From assembly GCF_004362195.1 (NCBI RefSeq), contig NZ_SNWG01000001.1, forward strand, positions 2,108,001-2,172,000: a DNA stretch of 64,000 nucleotides. Direction: 5' to 3'. Numbering within the stretch: position 1 is the first letter of the stretch; each line of letters starts with the position of its first letter. Source of the stretch: Microbacterium sp. BK668 (GTDB taxonomy: Bacteria > Actinomycetota > Actinomycetes > Actinomycetales > Microbacteriaceae). Below, in pieces: positions 44,657 through 53,302 of the stretch. A program made the position numbers and the translations under genes. Below the pieces are notes generated by a model. It made no database searches and had not been told where the DNA came from. It saw nothing but the letters and a program-made list of their open reading frames with translations.

Positions 44657-45049
44657 CTACGACACCCAGCAGGAGTTGACAAAACCCGTCGTGGCCTCGG
44701 CGAGGGTGGGGATGGTCTCCCGGAACGCCCGCGCGTGGGTGTCGGAAGCCGGGAGCTCGACCACCTTCCAGCCCACCACGCCGTGCTCCTCGTCCTGTGC
44801 CTCCAGCGCGCACGAGACCGTCGAGCCGGTCGGCGCCGAGACCTGGAACTCGAGCGTGACCGTTCGCTCGTCGATCACCTGGAAGCCGGTGGTGTCGGCG
44901 TCCACCGAATCGATGGAGTTCGCGACGGTCAGCCAGGCGAAGGCGACGACGGCGACGAGGCCCAGCACGATCGCCGCGGCGACGACCCAGCGCGTCGTGC
45001 CGCGGCGCGTGCGGCCGTAGCGTTCGTCGAGCATCTGCTGCGTCGTCAT
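44657..45049 (-). CDS. DUF4307 family membrane protein
   Basis: 130 residues: MLDERYGRTRRGTTRW, one transmembrane helix (VVAAAIVLGLVAVVAFAWLTV) and an extracytoplasmic beta-rich domain with two cysteines (VSCALEAQDEE and FVNSCWVS). It matches the Rv1081c-type protein next to greA in mycobacteria. Function unknown. Its promoter probably uses the TAGCCT half of the palindrome at 45068-45090. Confidence 0.9.
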   Translation of the reverse strand: MTTQQMLDERYGRTRRGTTRWVVAAAIVLGLVAVVAFAWLTVANSIDSVDADTTGFQVIDERTVTLEFQVSAPTGSTVSCALEAQDEEHGVVGWKVVELPASDTHARAFRETIPTLAEATTGFVNSCWVS

Positions 45050-45067
45050 GGGGTCCTGTCGGGCGAA

Positions 45068-45090
45068 TTAGGCTGGAGACTCCAGGCTAA
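45068..45090. promoter_or_regulatory. palindromic divergent promoter region
   Basis: TTAGGCTGGAG-A-CTCCAGGCTAA is a near-perfect 23-base palindrome. It provides a TAGGCT-type -10 box on the plus strand (45069-45074) and TAGCCT on the minus strand (45089-45084), between the DUF4307 gene and the small membrane-protein gene. Two close divergent promoters or an operator are possible. Confidence 0.45.
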
Positions 45091-45112
45091 GCGCTCCGCG
45101 GATCGAGGACAC

Positions 45113-45406
45113 ATGCACCAGGCGATCGCCGCACTCGTCGAGGCGGCTGCGACCGTGACTCCGTCGCCGACGTCCGGGCCCGACCCGGAGCTCGTGACGC
45201 CGGGGCCGTGGGGCTTCGTCGCCATCGCCTTCCTGGCGTTCGCGGTGGTCTTCCTCATCTGGGACATGATGCGCCGCATCCGTCGCGCACGCTTCCGGTC
45301 GGAGATCGACGAGGAGCTCGACGCCGAGGAGGCGGCCGCGCGTCAGGCCGAGGAGGCCGAGCGCACGACCGACACCGACGACCAGGACGTCGACCCCCGG
45401 CGCTGA
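45113..45406 (+). CDS. small single-pass membrane protein (97 aa)
   Basis: MHQAIAALVEAAATVTPSPT, one helix (GFVAIAFLAFAVVFLIWDMM), a basic stop-transfer (RRIRRARFRSEIDEEL) and an acidic tail. Size and topology match the Rv1083-type protein of the mycobacterial greA-mca region. GAGGA lies close to the ATG. Function unknown. Convergent with the hemolysin III gene. Confidence 0.8.
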   Translation: MHQAIAALVEAAATVTPSPTSGPDPELVTPGPWGFVAIAFLAFAVVFLIWDMMRRIRRARFRSEIDEELDAEEAAARQAEEAERTTDTDDQDVDPRR

Positions 45407-45443
45407 ACGGGCCGCGACCCCGGGCGATGACCCGGACTGCAGC

Positions 45444-46181
45444 TCAGCCCGCGTGGTACACCGGGTTGAGGGCGATGATCAGGCACGCCGTCCAGTGGCA
45501 CAGGAACGCCAGCACCGTGCAGACGTGGAAGATCTCGTGGAAGCCGAAGTGCCCGGGCCACGGGTTGGGCCGCTTCATCGCGTACACGACGGCGCCCAGG
45601 GTGTAGAGCACGCCTCCGATCGCGACGAGGATCATCATCGCAGCGCTCGCCTGGAACAGCGGGACCACGTACATGACCGCGGCCCAGCCGAGGACGAGGT
45701 ACAGGGCGACGTAGAGCCAGCGGGGCGCGTCGATCCAGAAGACGCGGAACAGGATGCCGAGGACCGCCCCGCCCCATACGAGCGACAGCAGCAGGATCGT
45801 CTGCGGCGTGGGCAGCGCGAGCACGGCGATCGGCGTGTACGTCCCTGCGATGAGCAGCAGGATGTTCGCGTGGTCGATGCGCTTGAGGATCGCCTTCGTC
45901 TTCGGCTTCCAGTTGAACCGGTGATAGAGCGCGGAGTTGCCGAACAGGAGCAGCGACGTGAGCATGAACACCGCGCAGGCCCACTTGGCGGGCGCGCCCT
46001 GAGCGAGCGCGATGAGCACGACGCCGGCGGCGATCGCGACGGGGAACGTGGCGGCGTGGATCCATCCGCGCCACGAGGGCTTGATGTCGGCGGGAGCGCT
46101 CGCCGCTTCTTCGACGAGCGGCAGGTGAGGCATCTCCGCGCCGACGTCGTGCGTCGGGGGGACATCGGTCGGGCGGGCCAT
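45444..46181 (-). CDS. hemolysin III / PAQR-type membrane protein
   Basis: 245 residues with seven membrane segments. The PAQR/Hly-III motifs are present: SALYHRFNW, RIDHANILLLIAGTYTP and HEIFHVCTVLAFLCHW, whose histidines bind zinc in the family. Possible amide hydrolase or membrane-homeostasis role. Leaderless ATG: TACCCT ends six bases upstream, although the GGGGGG between could also act as a ribosome site. Divergent from the cis-prenyltransferase gene, as Rv1085c is from Rv1086. Confidence 0.93.
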   Translation of the reverse strand: MARPTDVPPTHDVGAEMPHLPLVEEAASAPADIKPSWRGWIHAATFPVAIAAGVVLIALAQGAPAKWACAVFMLTSLLLFGNSALYHRFNWKPKTKAILKRIDHANILLLIAGTYTPIAVLALPTPQTILLLSLVWGGAVLGILFRVFWIDAPRWLYVALYLVLGWAAVMYVVPLFQASAAMMILVAIGGVLYTLGAVVYAMKRPNPWPGHFGFHEIFHVCTVLAFLCHWTACLIIALNPVYHAG

Positions 46182-46274
46182 CCCCCCAGGGTAAGCCGCT
46201 CCGTATGCCGCGGATCGTACGTCCAGTCATCCCACAGGCCGCGAGCCCCGAGGACACGGGGGTACGGTGAACGT

Positions 46275-47054
46275 GTGACGGCGTCGAATGAGGGCAGGGG
46301 TCCCCTCTACCGGCTCTACATCAGTCGCCTTCGGCGCCGGCTGTCTCCCGAGGCGGTCCCGCACCATATCGCGATGATGATCGACGGCAACCGCCGGTGG
46401 GCGCGGCAGCTCGGCTACGACTCGGCGGCCCATGGCCACCGTGCGGGCGCCGCCAAGATGCGCGAGTTCCTCGAGTGGTGCGACGACATCGGCGTGCGGA
46501 TCGTGTCGCTGTACCTGCTCTCGACCGACAACCTGAGCAAGCGCGACTCCCAGGAGCTCGCCGACCTCATCGAGATCATCGCCGACCTCGCCGACCAGCT
46601 CTCCCGTGAGCGGGACTGGCGGGTGCAGCACGTCGGCCGCGCCGACCTGCTACCGCCGGATCTCGCGCGGGTGCTGTCCGACGTCCAGGAGCGCACGCGG
46701 GAGAAGTCCGGCATGCACGTCAACCTCGCGGTCGGCTACGGCGGGCGCAGCGAGATCGTCGATGCGGTGCGCAGCATCATCGCGGCGCATCAGAAGGACG
46801 GCGGATCGCTCGACGACCTCGCCGAAAGTCTCACTCCCGAGCAGATCGGCGAGCACCTCTACACCGGAGGGCTGCCCGACCCCGACCTGGTCATCCGCAC
46901 CTCGGGGGAGCAGCGCCTGAGCGACTTCCTGCTGTGGCAGTCCGCCCACTCGGAGTTCTACTTCGTCGAGGCGCTGGGTCCCGATCTTCGCGAGGTGGAC
47001 TTCCTGCGCGCGATCCGAGACTTCACATCTCGTGACCGCCGCTTCGGCGGCTGA
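46275..47054 (+). CDS. isoprenyl transferase (cis-prenyltransferase, short-chain Rv1086-like)
   Basis: 259 residues. D37 in MMIDGNRRWAR is catalytic; GHRAGAAKMREFLEWC, SLYLLSTDNLSKR and RTSGEQRLSDFLLWQSAHSE complete the fold. Synteny with hemolysin III and the LLSTDNL segment suggest the short (Z,E)-farnesyl diphosphate synthase type, which supplies primer for decaprenyl phosphate, though a long-chain product cannot be excluded. Leaderless GTG: TACGGT ends six bases upstream. Confidence 0.93.
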   Translation: MTASNEGRGPLYRLYISRLRRRLSPEAVPHHIAMMIDGNRRWARQLGYDSAAHGHRAGAAKMREFLEWCDDIGVRIVSLYLLSTDNLSKRDSQELADLIEIIADLADQLSRERDWRVQHVGRADLLPPDLARVLSDVQERTREKSGMHVNLAVGYGGRSEIVDAVRSIIAAHQKDGGSLDDLAESLTPEQIGEHLYTGGLPDPDLVIRTSGEQRLSDFLLWQSAHSEFYFVEALGPDLREVDFLRAIRDFTSRDRRFGG

Positions 47055-47166
47055 CGTGGAGGTCTCGGGACGTGCGCGTTTCCAGCCCTGACCGGGCAGA
47101 AGGGTGCCCCCTGCCTCGCGTCGAGGGGCGCTCCTGCGCCGATGCGGGCCATGCCAGAATGGCGAG

Positions 47167-48288
47167 GTGAACGATTGGGAAGAGTATCTGGGATCGTTCG
47201 ATGGGGAACCCGGGTACCTCGACTGGGCGTCTTTCGGTCCTTTGTCACCGAACGTCCGTGCCGAGGTGCACGCCGACGCCGAGCTTCTGGGCGCGGGGCG
47301 TCGGTCCGGCATCGACCTGGTGGGGGAGCACGTCCGCGAAGCGCGTGAGCTGCTGGCGCGCGCGCTGAGGACGGATGCCGAGCAGGTCGTCCTCCAGCCT
47401 TCCACCACCTACGGGCTCATGCAGGCCGTGTACGGGCTCGCCGGCGGGCTCATGGTCGCGCGCGGCGAATTCCCGAGCCTGACCGTCTCCGCCGCGCGCG
47501 CCTCGGACGCCCTGGGCTCCATGCGGGTGCAGTGGCTCGAGCCGGAGGGTGGATTCGTCACCCCGGATGCCGTGCGCGATGCGCTCACCGATGAGACGCG
47601 TGCGCTCGCCGTCAGCCTCGTCGACTTCCGCACCGGATATCGCGCCGACCTGTCGGCGCTGAGGGAGGTCATCGGCGACCGCCTGCTCATCGTCGACGCG
47701 ATCCAGGGCTTCGGCGTCATCGACGCCGATTGGGCGGCGGCGGACGTCGTCTGCGGCAACGGCTACAAGTGGCTGCGCGCGGGCCGCGGCACGGGCTTCT
47801 CCTGGTTCGGCGAGCGCGCGATCGAGCGCATCACTCCCGTGCTCTCCGGATTCGCGGGCGTCGAGGGCGACCTCCCGCTCGACGCGGTGCCGCCTCCCGC
47901 CCCGTCCGCACAGGCATTCCGGGTCGCGGGGGAGGATCCGCTCGCGTTCGCGCGCCTCGCATCATCGCTCCGCGACATCCTCGATGTCGGCATCCCGAGC
48001 ATCGAGAGCGAGCTGGTCGCCCGCTCGGGCGATGTCATGTTCTTCGCCGACCGGTACGACATCCCGGTGGTCACCCCGCGCGAGCCCGAGCGCCGCGCCG
48101 GGATCGTCGCCCTCGCCCCCGCTCCGCAGGATGCGGCGCCGCTGGCGGCGTCGCTCGCCAACCACGGCATCACCGTCACGGTGCGATCCGGCCTCGTCCG
48201 CGTCGCGCCGCACGTCGGCACGGGAGCCGACACGCTGCGTCTGTTCGGCGATGCGCTCGCCGCGTTCTCGTCCGCCCGCGTGTGGTGA
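47167..48288 (+). CDS. class V aminotransferase family protein
   Basis: PLP-dependent enzyme, 373 residues. K201 in CGNGYKWLRAGRGTGF is the PLP lysine, D177 in IVDAIQGFGV contacts the ring nitrogen, and YLDWASFGPLSP is a class V N-terminus. Relatives include isopenicillin N epimerase-like and cysteine desulfurase-like enzymes. No neighbouring gene indicates a pathway. Leaderless GTG: CAGAAT ends six bases upstream. Confidence 0.88.
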   Translation: MNDWEEYLGSFDGEPGYLDWASFGPLSPNVRAEVHADAELLGAGRRSGIDLVGEHVREARELLARALRTDAEQVVLQPSTTYGLMQAVYGLAGGLMVARGEFPSLTVSAARASDALGSMRVQWLEPEGGFVTPDAVRDALTDETRALAVSLVDFRTGYRADLSALREVIGDRLLIVDAIQGFGVIDADWAAADVVCGNGYKWLRAGRGTGFSWFGERAIERITPVLSGFAGVEGDLPLDAVPPPAPSAQAFRVAGEDPLAFARLASSLRDILDVGIPSIESELVARSGDVMFFADRYDIPVVTPREPERRAGIVALAPAPQDAAPLAASLANHGITVTVRSGLVRVAPHVGTGADTLRLFGDALAAFSSARVW

Positions 48289-48489
48289 CGGCCGGAGGGT
48301 CGGCGGCATCCGTCGTTCACCCGTGGTTAAGCGAATCTCCAGCGTGTCGTCGCCGCGGGCTGCCCGGCGCGGGCCGTAGTTTCGGACCAACGGGCAAGGC
48401 GCCCGTTCGAGTCGGCCGGATGGATCGCGACTCGTGACCTTGGTCGACTCGCTGACTGCCGGGTGACACGCCCGGGGCGGGAGTGGGTT

Positions 48490-49845
48490 GTGACCACACG
48501 AGCACCACACAGGCAGCACCGCGAGACGGCCGCCGGGGCCGACGACCTGGGGGAGGCGCTGCGCACGTATGTGCTCGACACCTCGGTGCTGCTGAGCGAT
48601 CCGCGGGCGTTCTTCCGCTTCGCCGAGCACAACGTCGTGATCCCGGTCGTCGTGGTCACCGAGCTCGAGGGGAAACGACACGATCCCGAGATCGGCTACT
48701 TCGCGCGCCAGGCGCTCCGTCATCTCGATGAGCTGCGGATCGAGCACGGCCGACTCGACTTCCCGGTGCCGGTCGGCGAAGACGGCACCCTCCGCGTCGA
48801 GCTCAACAACACCGACCCGACCGTGCTCCCTTCGGGCATGCGGCTCGGCGACAACGACAGTCGCATCCTCGCCGTCGCGCTGAACCTCGCGAACGACGGT
48901 CAGGAGGTGACCGTCGTGTCGAAGGATCTGCCGATGCGCGTCAAGGCCGCCTCCCTCGGGATCAGCGCCGAGGAGTACCTCGCCGAGCAGGCCGTCGACT
49001 CGGGCTGGACCGGCATCGCGACGCTCGACGTGTCGGGCGACGACATCAGCGACCTCTACGAGAGCGAGATCGGCGTCAGCGAGGCGATCCGCGGGTTCCC
49101 GGTCAACACGGGGCTCATCATCCACTCCGAGCGAGGCTCGGCGCTGGGCAGGGTGACAGGGGACGGCTCGTACCGGCTTGTCCGCGGGGACCGCGAGGTG
49201 TTCGGGATGCATGGCCGCTCGGCCGAGCAGCGCATCGCGATCGACCTGCTCCTCGACCCCGACGTGGGGATCGTGTCCCTCGGCGGGCGCGCCGGCACCG
49301 GCAAGTCCGCCCTCGCCCTGTGCGCCGGTCTGGAGGCGGTGCTCGAACGCCAGCAGCAGAAGCGCATCATCGTCTTCCGCCCGCTGTTCGCCGTGGGTGG
49401 CCAGGAGCTCGGCTACCTCCCCGGCGACCAGCAGGAGAAGATGAATCCCTGGGGTCAGGCGGTGTTCGACACGCTCGGATCGGTGGTCTCGTCGAACGTC
49501 GTCGAAGAGGTGATCGCACGAGGACTCCTCGAGGTCCTGCCCCTCACCCACATCCGCGGCCGGTCGCTCCACGATGCCTTCGTGATCGTGGACGAGGCGC
49601 AGTCGCTGGAGCGCAACGTGCTGCTGACGGTGCTCAGCCGGATCGGGCAGAACTCCCGCGTCGTGCTCACGCATGACGTGGGTCAGCGGGACAACCTGCG
49701 GGTCGGCCGTCACGACGGCGTCGCCTCGGTGATCGAGACGCTCAAGGGCCACGACCTGTTCGGCCACGTGACGCTCGTGCGCTCCGAGCGGTCCGCGATC
49801 GCCGCGCTGGTGACCGACCTTCTGGAGGCCGGCGAGCTCGCCTGA
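48490..49845 (+). CDS. PIN-PhoH fusion ATPase (PhoH2-like)
   Basis: 451 residues. An N-terminal PIN domain ([32 protein letters not shown]) is joined to a PhoH ATPase with Walker [25 protein letters not shown] and [13 protein letters not shown]. Mycobacterial PhoH2 of this build is a sequence-specific RNA helicase and RNase. GTG 48490 is chosen because GGGAG lies six bases upstream. The 200-base gap before it has a small ACGGGC/GCCCGT hairpin and no convincing antitoxin gene. Confidence 0.93.
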   Translation: MTTRAPHRQHRETAAGADDLGEALRTYVLDTSVLLSDPRAFFRFAEHNVVIPVVVVTELEGKRHDPEIGYFARQALRHLDELRIEHGRLDFPVPVGEDGTLRVELNNTDPTVLPSGMRLGDNDSRILAVALNLANDGQEVTVVSKDLPMRVKAASLGISAEEYLAEQAVDSGWTGIATLDVSGDDISDLYESEIGVSEAIRGFPVNTGLIIHSERGSALGRVTGDGSYRLVRGDREVFGMHGRSAEQRIAIDLLLDPDVGIVSLGGRAGTGKSALALCAGLEAVLERQQQKRIIVFRPLFAVGGQELGYLPGDQQEKMNPWGQAVFDTLGSVVSSNVVEEVIARGLLEVLPLTHIRGRSLHDAFVIVDEAQSLERNVLLTVLSRIGQNSRVVLTHDVGQRDNLRVGRHDGVASVIETLKGHDLFGHVTLVRSERSAIAALVTDLLEAGELA

Positions 49846-49859
49846 CCCGCGGAACGTCG

Positions 49860-49894
49860 CGAAGGGGTCGGGATGCGGCATCCCGACCCCTTCG
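49860..49894. terminator. perfect 17-bp hairpin after phoH
   Basis: CGAAGGGGTCGGGATGC and GCATCCCGACCCCTTCG form a perfect inverted repeat around one base. Strong transcription stop candidate, symmetric in both directions, again carrying GGATGC/GCATCC at the tip. Confidence 0.7.
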
Positions 49895-49906
49895 GCATGC
49901 GTAATG

Positions 49907-49930
49907 CATCTTGGACGAGTAGTCAAGATG
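49907..49930. promoter_or_regulatory. inverted repeat CATCTTG / CAAGATG
   Basis: Seven-base perfect arms separated by ten bases in an unusually AT-rich spot about 110 bases before the proline-rich protein gene. Candidate operator; no cognate regulator is identified. Confidence 0.35.
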
Positions 49931-50038
49931 AGAAGACTCTCACCGCTGTCTCCTTCTCCTCTCACACCGGTCTGCGACCATGGATCAGACGCGCGCGGAC
50001 GTGCCTGCGTGCGCTGATGGGGGTTCCGCAGGGGACGT

Positions 50039-50887
50039 ATGACTCTGGAGCAAGACGTGGACGGACGAGCCGCTTTCGCGGCCGGCGGATTTCTCGCCGG
50101 CGCGGCAGCCGTCGCTGTCGCCTGCGCCGTGACGCTGAGCAACGCCTCGGCTCTCGCAGACGCGCCCGGCGAAGCGGCCGATGTCGACGTCGTCCGCGTC
50201 ACACCGTCCGCGCCCACCCCCTCCTCCTCCGCCACCGCCGTGACCCAGGCCACCCCAGCCCCGGCACCGACCGCAGAGGTCGTGCCTGCGCCGCAGCCGG
50301 AGGACGTGGCGGCTCCCGCCGAGTCCCCGCCCGCGCCGCCCGCGCTGCTGGCACCGCTCGTGCCGGCCGTGCCGTCCGCCGGCGAGCCGGTCGTGCGGCA
50401 GCCGGATGCCGGGCCGTCCGAGCGGGAGGTCATCGACGACGCCATCCGCACCGGCTCATGGGATCGGCTGCGCTCGTGGGCAGTCGAGCGCGGCTGGACG
50501 CCGGAGAAGATCGACCGCTGGGTCGAGCAGCTCCAGCAGCGCTTTCCCCAGGTCGAGCAGAGCCAGGACGTGAAGCCGGGCGTCTCCCTCGACACCGGCC
50601 AAGCGCAGCGCCGGATGCTGCAGGCTCCGCCCGCCGCGCCGGCCCCTCCGGCCCCCGAGGCGGTCGAGCCGACGGCCCCGTCCAGCGGTCCGGGTCACAG
50701 TCCCAGCGGCGGCCCGACCACCGGCCCGAGCAGCGGTCAGAACAGCCATCAGAGCGGCCATCAGAACCCTGGCCAGGACCGCCCCCAAGCGCCCGCGAAG
50801 AACGCGGGTCCCCCATCCGAGCGCGGCAATTCTTCGCCCCCCGGATGGAAGAGAGATCAACCGCCGCAGCCCCCACGAGGCGGTTGA
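50039..50887 (+). CDS. proline-rich membrane-anchored protein of unknown function
   Basis: 282 residues: a signal/anchor (AAGGFLAGAAAVAVACAVTL), a proline-alanine-threonine linker, a folded helical segment at about 125-170 (REVIDDAIRTGSWDRLRSWA, then GWTPEKIDRWVEQLQQRFPQ), and a tail rich in Pro, Gly, Ser, Gln and His. Likely exported with disordered arms around a small helical domain. GTG 50057 has a better ribosome site (GGAG, six bases) than ATG 50039 and may be the true start. Not recognised. Confidence 0.75.
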   Translation: MTLEQDVDGRAAFAAGGFLAGAAAVAVACAVTLSNASALADAPGEAADVDVVRVTPSAPTPSSSATAVTQATPAPAPTAEVVPAPQPEDVAAPAESPPAPPALLAPLVPAVPSAGEPVVRQPDAGPSEREVIDDAIRTGSWDRLRSWAVERGWTPEKIDRWVEQLQQRFPQVEQSQDVKPGVSLDTGQAQRRMLQAPPAAPAPPAPEAVEPTAPSSGPGHSPSGGPTTGPSSGQNSHQSGHQNPGQDRPQAPAKNAGPPSERGNSSPPGWKRDQPPQPPRGG

Positions 50888-50927
50888 CCAGGGTCACACG
50901 GAGTCCCCCAGCTCCAGACCCGTTCCC

Positions 50928-50963
50928 AGCCCCCGGCGTCCCCCAGCGCCGGGGGCTTCTCTC
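50928..50963. terminator. intrinsic terminator between convergent genes
   Basis: AGCCCCCGGCG pairs perfectly with CGCCGGGGGCT around an eight-base loop, followed by TCTCTCTG on the plus strand. It ends the proline-rich protein gene and, read backwards, may also serve the response-regulator gene. Confidence 0.75.
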
Positions 50964-51025
50964 TGCCCACGCGCGGAGGCTCGGGGGCGGGAACGCGCCC
51001 GCGCGTCATGCCGGGGGAACCGGCA

Positions 51026-51682
51026 TCACTCCCAGCGGTAGCCGGCGCCGCGCACCGTGACGATGTGCTGGCTCCCCAGCTTCCCGCGCAGGTAGCGGAC
51101 GTACACGTCGACGACGTTCGATCCCGGGTCGAAGTCCAGGCCCCACACGCGGCTCAGCAGCTGCTCCCGGCTCAGCACGTGTCCCGGGTTGCGCAGGAAC
51201 TGCTCGGCCAGGGCGAACTCGCGCGCCGAAAGCTCGACCTCCCGCCCGCCGACGGTCGCGCGCCGGCCGAGGATGTCGAGCACGACGTCGCCGTGCACGA
51301 GCGAGGTGGAGCTGGGTCCGGCGCTCTCCCGCAGCCGCGAACGGACGCGGGCAAGCAGCTCCTCGAACGTGAACGGCTTCGACATGTAGTCGTTGGCTCC
51401 GGCATCCAATCCCTCGACGGTGTCGTGCGTGCTGGAGCGAGCGGTCAGCATGATGACGGGCACGATGCTCCCGCGGGAGCGCAGCTCCCGCAGCACCTCG
51501 AAGCCGTCCATGGTGGGAAGGCCGACGTCCAGCAGGACGAGGTCGATATCGGGGCGCAGCGCGCGCTCGAGGGCCTCCGCGCCATCGTCCGAGATGGCTG
51601 TCGTGTATCCCGCGGCCTCGAGACCGCGGCTCACGAACGCCGCGATGCGCGGCTCGTCTTCGACGATGAGGATCCTCGTCAT
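51026..51682 (-). CDS. OmpR-family response regulator
   Basis: 218 residues. The receiver domain has acidic E8-D9, phosphorylation site D52 (VLLDVGLPTMDG), T80 and K102 (SKPF), joined to a winged helix (SAREFALAEQFLRNPGHVLS, SNVVDVYVRYLRGKLG). Its ATG overlaps the kinase stop in ATGA, so the two are co-translated. Target genes are not evident. Confidence 0.95.
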   Translation of the reverse strand: MTRILIVEDEPRIAAFVSRGLEAAGYTTAISDDGAEALERALRPDIDLVLLDVGLPTMDGFEVLRELRSRGSIVPVIMLTARSSTHDTVEGLDAGANDYMSKPFTFEELLARVRSRLRESAGPSSTSLVHGDVVLDILGRRATVGGREVELSAREFALAEQFLRNPGHVLSREQLLSRVWGLDFDPGSNVVDVYVRYLRGKLGSQHIVTVRGAGYRWE

Positions 51683-53193
51683 CCCGATGCCTCCCGCTGG
51701 AGTACGACGTCACCCGCCCTCACCGGCTGCGGCAGCTCCGAAGTGGGGAGGGGTAGGTGAATCGTGAACGTGGCGCCACCGCCGGGGGTGTCGGTGACGA
51801 CGCAGCGTCCGCCATGTCCTTTCATGATCGCATCGACGATCGCGAGTCCGAGACCCGACCCGCCGACGCTTCGCTTGCCGTGCGCGCGGTCGAAGCGGCG
51901 GAAGATCCGGTGCCTGGCGGCGGGCGGGATGCCGGGGCCGTGGTCGCGCACCCAGAGGTGTGCACCATCCGTGTCGAGCACGCTGCCGATCTCGATGGGA
52001 GAGCCGTCAGGCGTGTACTTGGCGGCGTTGTCGGCCAGCTGCAGCCACGCCTGGAGGAGCCGGTCGTAGTCGCCCTGGATGGCGCCCTCCGCCTGCTGGA
52101 CGACGCGCCACTGGTGTCCCGGGATCACGGTGACGAGCTCGCCGACGCGTGAGGTCAGCCCGGCGAGGTCCACCTCGCCCATCTCGAACTGGTCGCCTTC
52201 CACAGCGGCGAGCAGGTCGATGTCGTCGACGAGCCGCGTCATGCGGTCGAGCTCCGCAATGCCGATCTCGCGCGTGCTCGCGACGTCTTCGGCGTCGCCG
52301 GGGTTCATGAGCTCGAGGTGGCCCCGCACGATGGTGATCGGCGTCTTGAGCTCGTGGCGGACGTCGTCGAGGAGCTGGCGCTGCACGTCCACCGACCCCT
52401 CGAGCCGATCGAGCATCGAGTTCACGGTGCGCGAGAGGTCGGAGATGTCGTTGTTCCCCTGCTCAGGAAGGCGCGGGGAGAGATCCGTGAGCGTGATGGA
52501 GTCAGCGGCATCCCGGATCGAGCGGATGGGCGAGAGCAGCCGGCCCGCGACGAACCAGCCCACCACCCCGATCGCGAGCACCATCGCGGCCGCCGCCAGC
52601 CAGTACGTCGTCACGGCCGCTGTCACGGGGGCGAGCTCCGCGCCCAGGTCGACGGCCCTGATGTACACGCCGGATCGCGGGTCGCCCGGGAACTGGATCG
52701 GGATCGCGATGTAGCGCAGCGATCCCTCGTCCGTCACGGCGGTGCCGATCTTGGTCGCGCCGCCCGCCGTCTCTTCGACCGCGCGATCGATGAACGCCTG
52801 ATCGTCCGAGATGTCGAAGCCCGAGAGGGTGCTCGGGATGAACCGCGCCCTGCCGTCGATGACGGCGAGCGACGCTTCGTTCCGACCGGGAACGAGGCGC
52901 GCGACGACGGCTTCCAGGTAGTCCTCGAGCGAGGCGAACTCGTCGGCGTTCAGCTCCTCGACGGCCGTCGTCGGCGCAGGCGACTCGGCATCCGTCTCCT
53001 CCTCGCCATTCCCGGCCACGGCGTTGAGGCTCGAGACCTGTGCCTTCAGCCTGTCGTCGATGTCGTCGAGCGCCCGCTCGCGCTGCACGAGGAACGTCAC
53101 GCTGCCCACGATCGCCAGGCCCACGCACGCCACCGCCAGGATCGCTCCGAGGATGCGTGCGCGCGCCGAGATCGGTCGGGACGGGCGCCTCAT
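51679..53193 (-). CDS. sensor histidine kinase
   Basis: 504 residues: transmembrane helix 1 (ILGAILAVACVGLAIVGSVT), an extracytoplasmic domain of about 150 residues, helix 2 (AAAMVLAIGVVGWFVAGRLL), HAMP, the phospho-acceptor H280 in DVRHELKTP, then ATPase boxes LADNAAKYTP, DHGPGIPP, FRRFDRA and GGSGLGLAIV. The sensor domain gives no clue to the signal. Leaderless ATG: GATAAT ends six bases upstream, which rejects a longer open frame to 53250. Confidence 0.94.
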   Translation of the reverse strand: MRRPSRPISARARILGAILAVACVGLAIVGSVTFLVQRERALDDIDDRLKAQVSSLNAVAGNGEEETDAESPAPTTAVEELNADEFASLEDYLEAVVARLVPGRNEASLAVIDGRARFIPSTLSGFDISDDQAFIDRAVEETAGGATKIGTAVTDEGSLRYIAIPIQFPGDPRSGVYIRAVDLGAELAPVTAAVTTYWLAAAAMVLAIGVVGWFVAGRLLSPIRSIRDAADSITLTDLSPRLPEQGNNDISDLSRTVNSMLDRLEGSVDVQRQLLDDVRHELKTPITIVRGHLELMNPGDAEDVASTREIGIAELDRMTRLVDDIDLLAAVEGDQFEMGEVDLAGLTSRVGELVTVIPGHQWRVVQQAEGAIQGDYDRLLQAWLQLADNAAKYTPDGSPIEIGSVLDTDGAHLWVRDHGPGIPPAARHRIFRRFDRAHGKRSVGGSGLGLAIVDAIMKGHGGRCVVTDTPGGGATFTIHLPLPTSELPQPVRAGDVVLQREASG

Positions 53194-53302
53194 GCCCTGA
53201 TTATCGTCCCGGAGCGCTCTGCGCGATACGCGCGGGCCGATCGAGCTCACGGGCGGCCCGCCCCCGAGCGCCTCCCGGCACCGCGCAGGTGGGACGTGGG
53301 GG

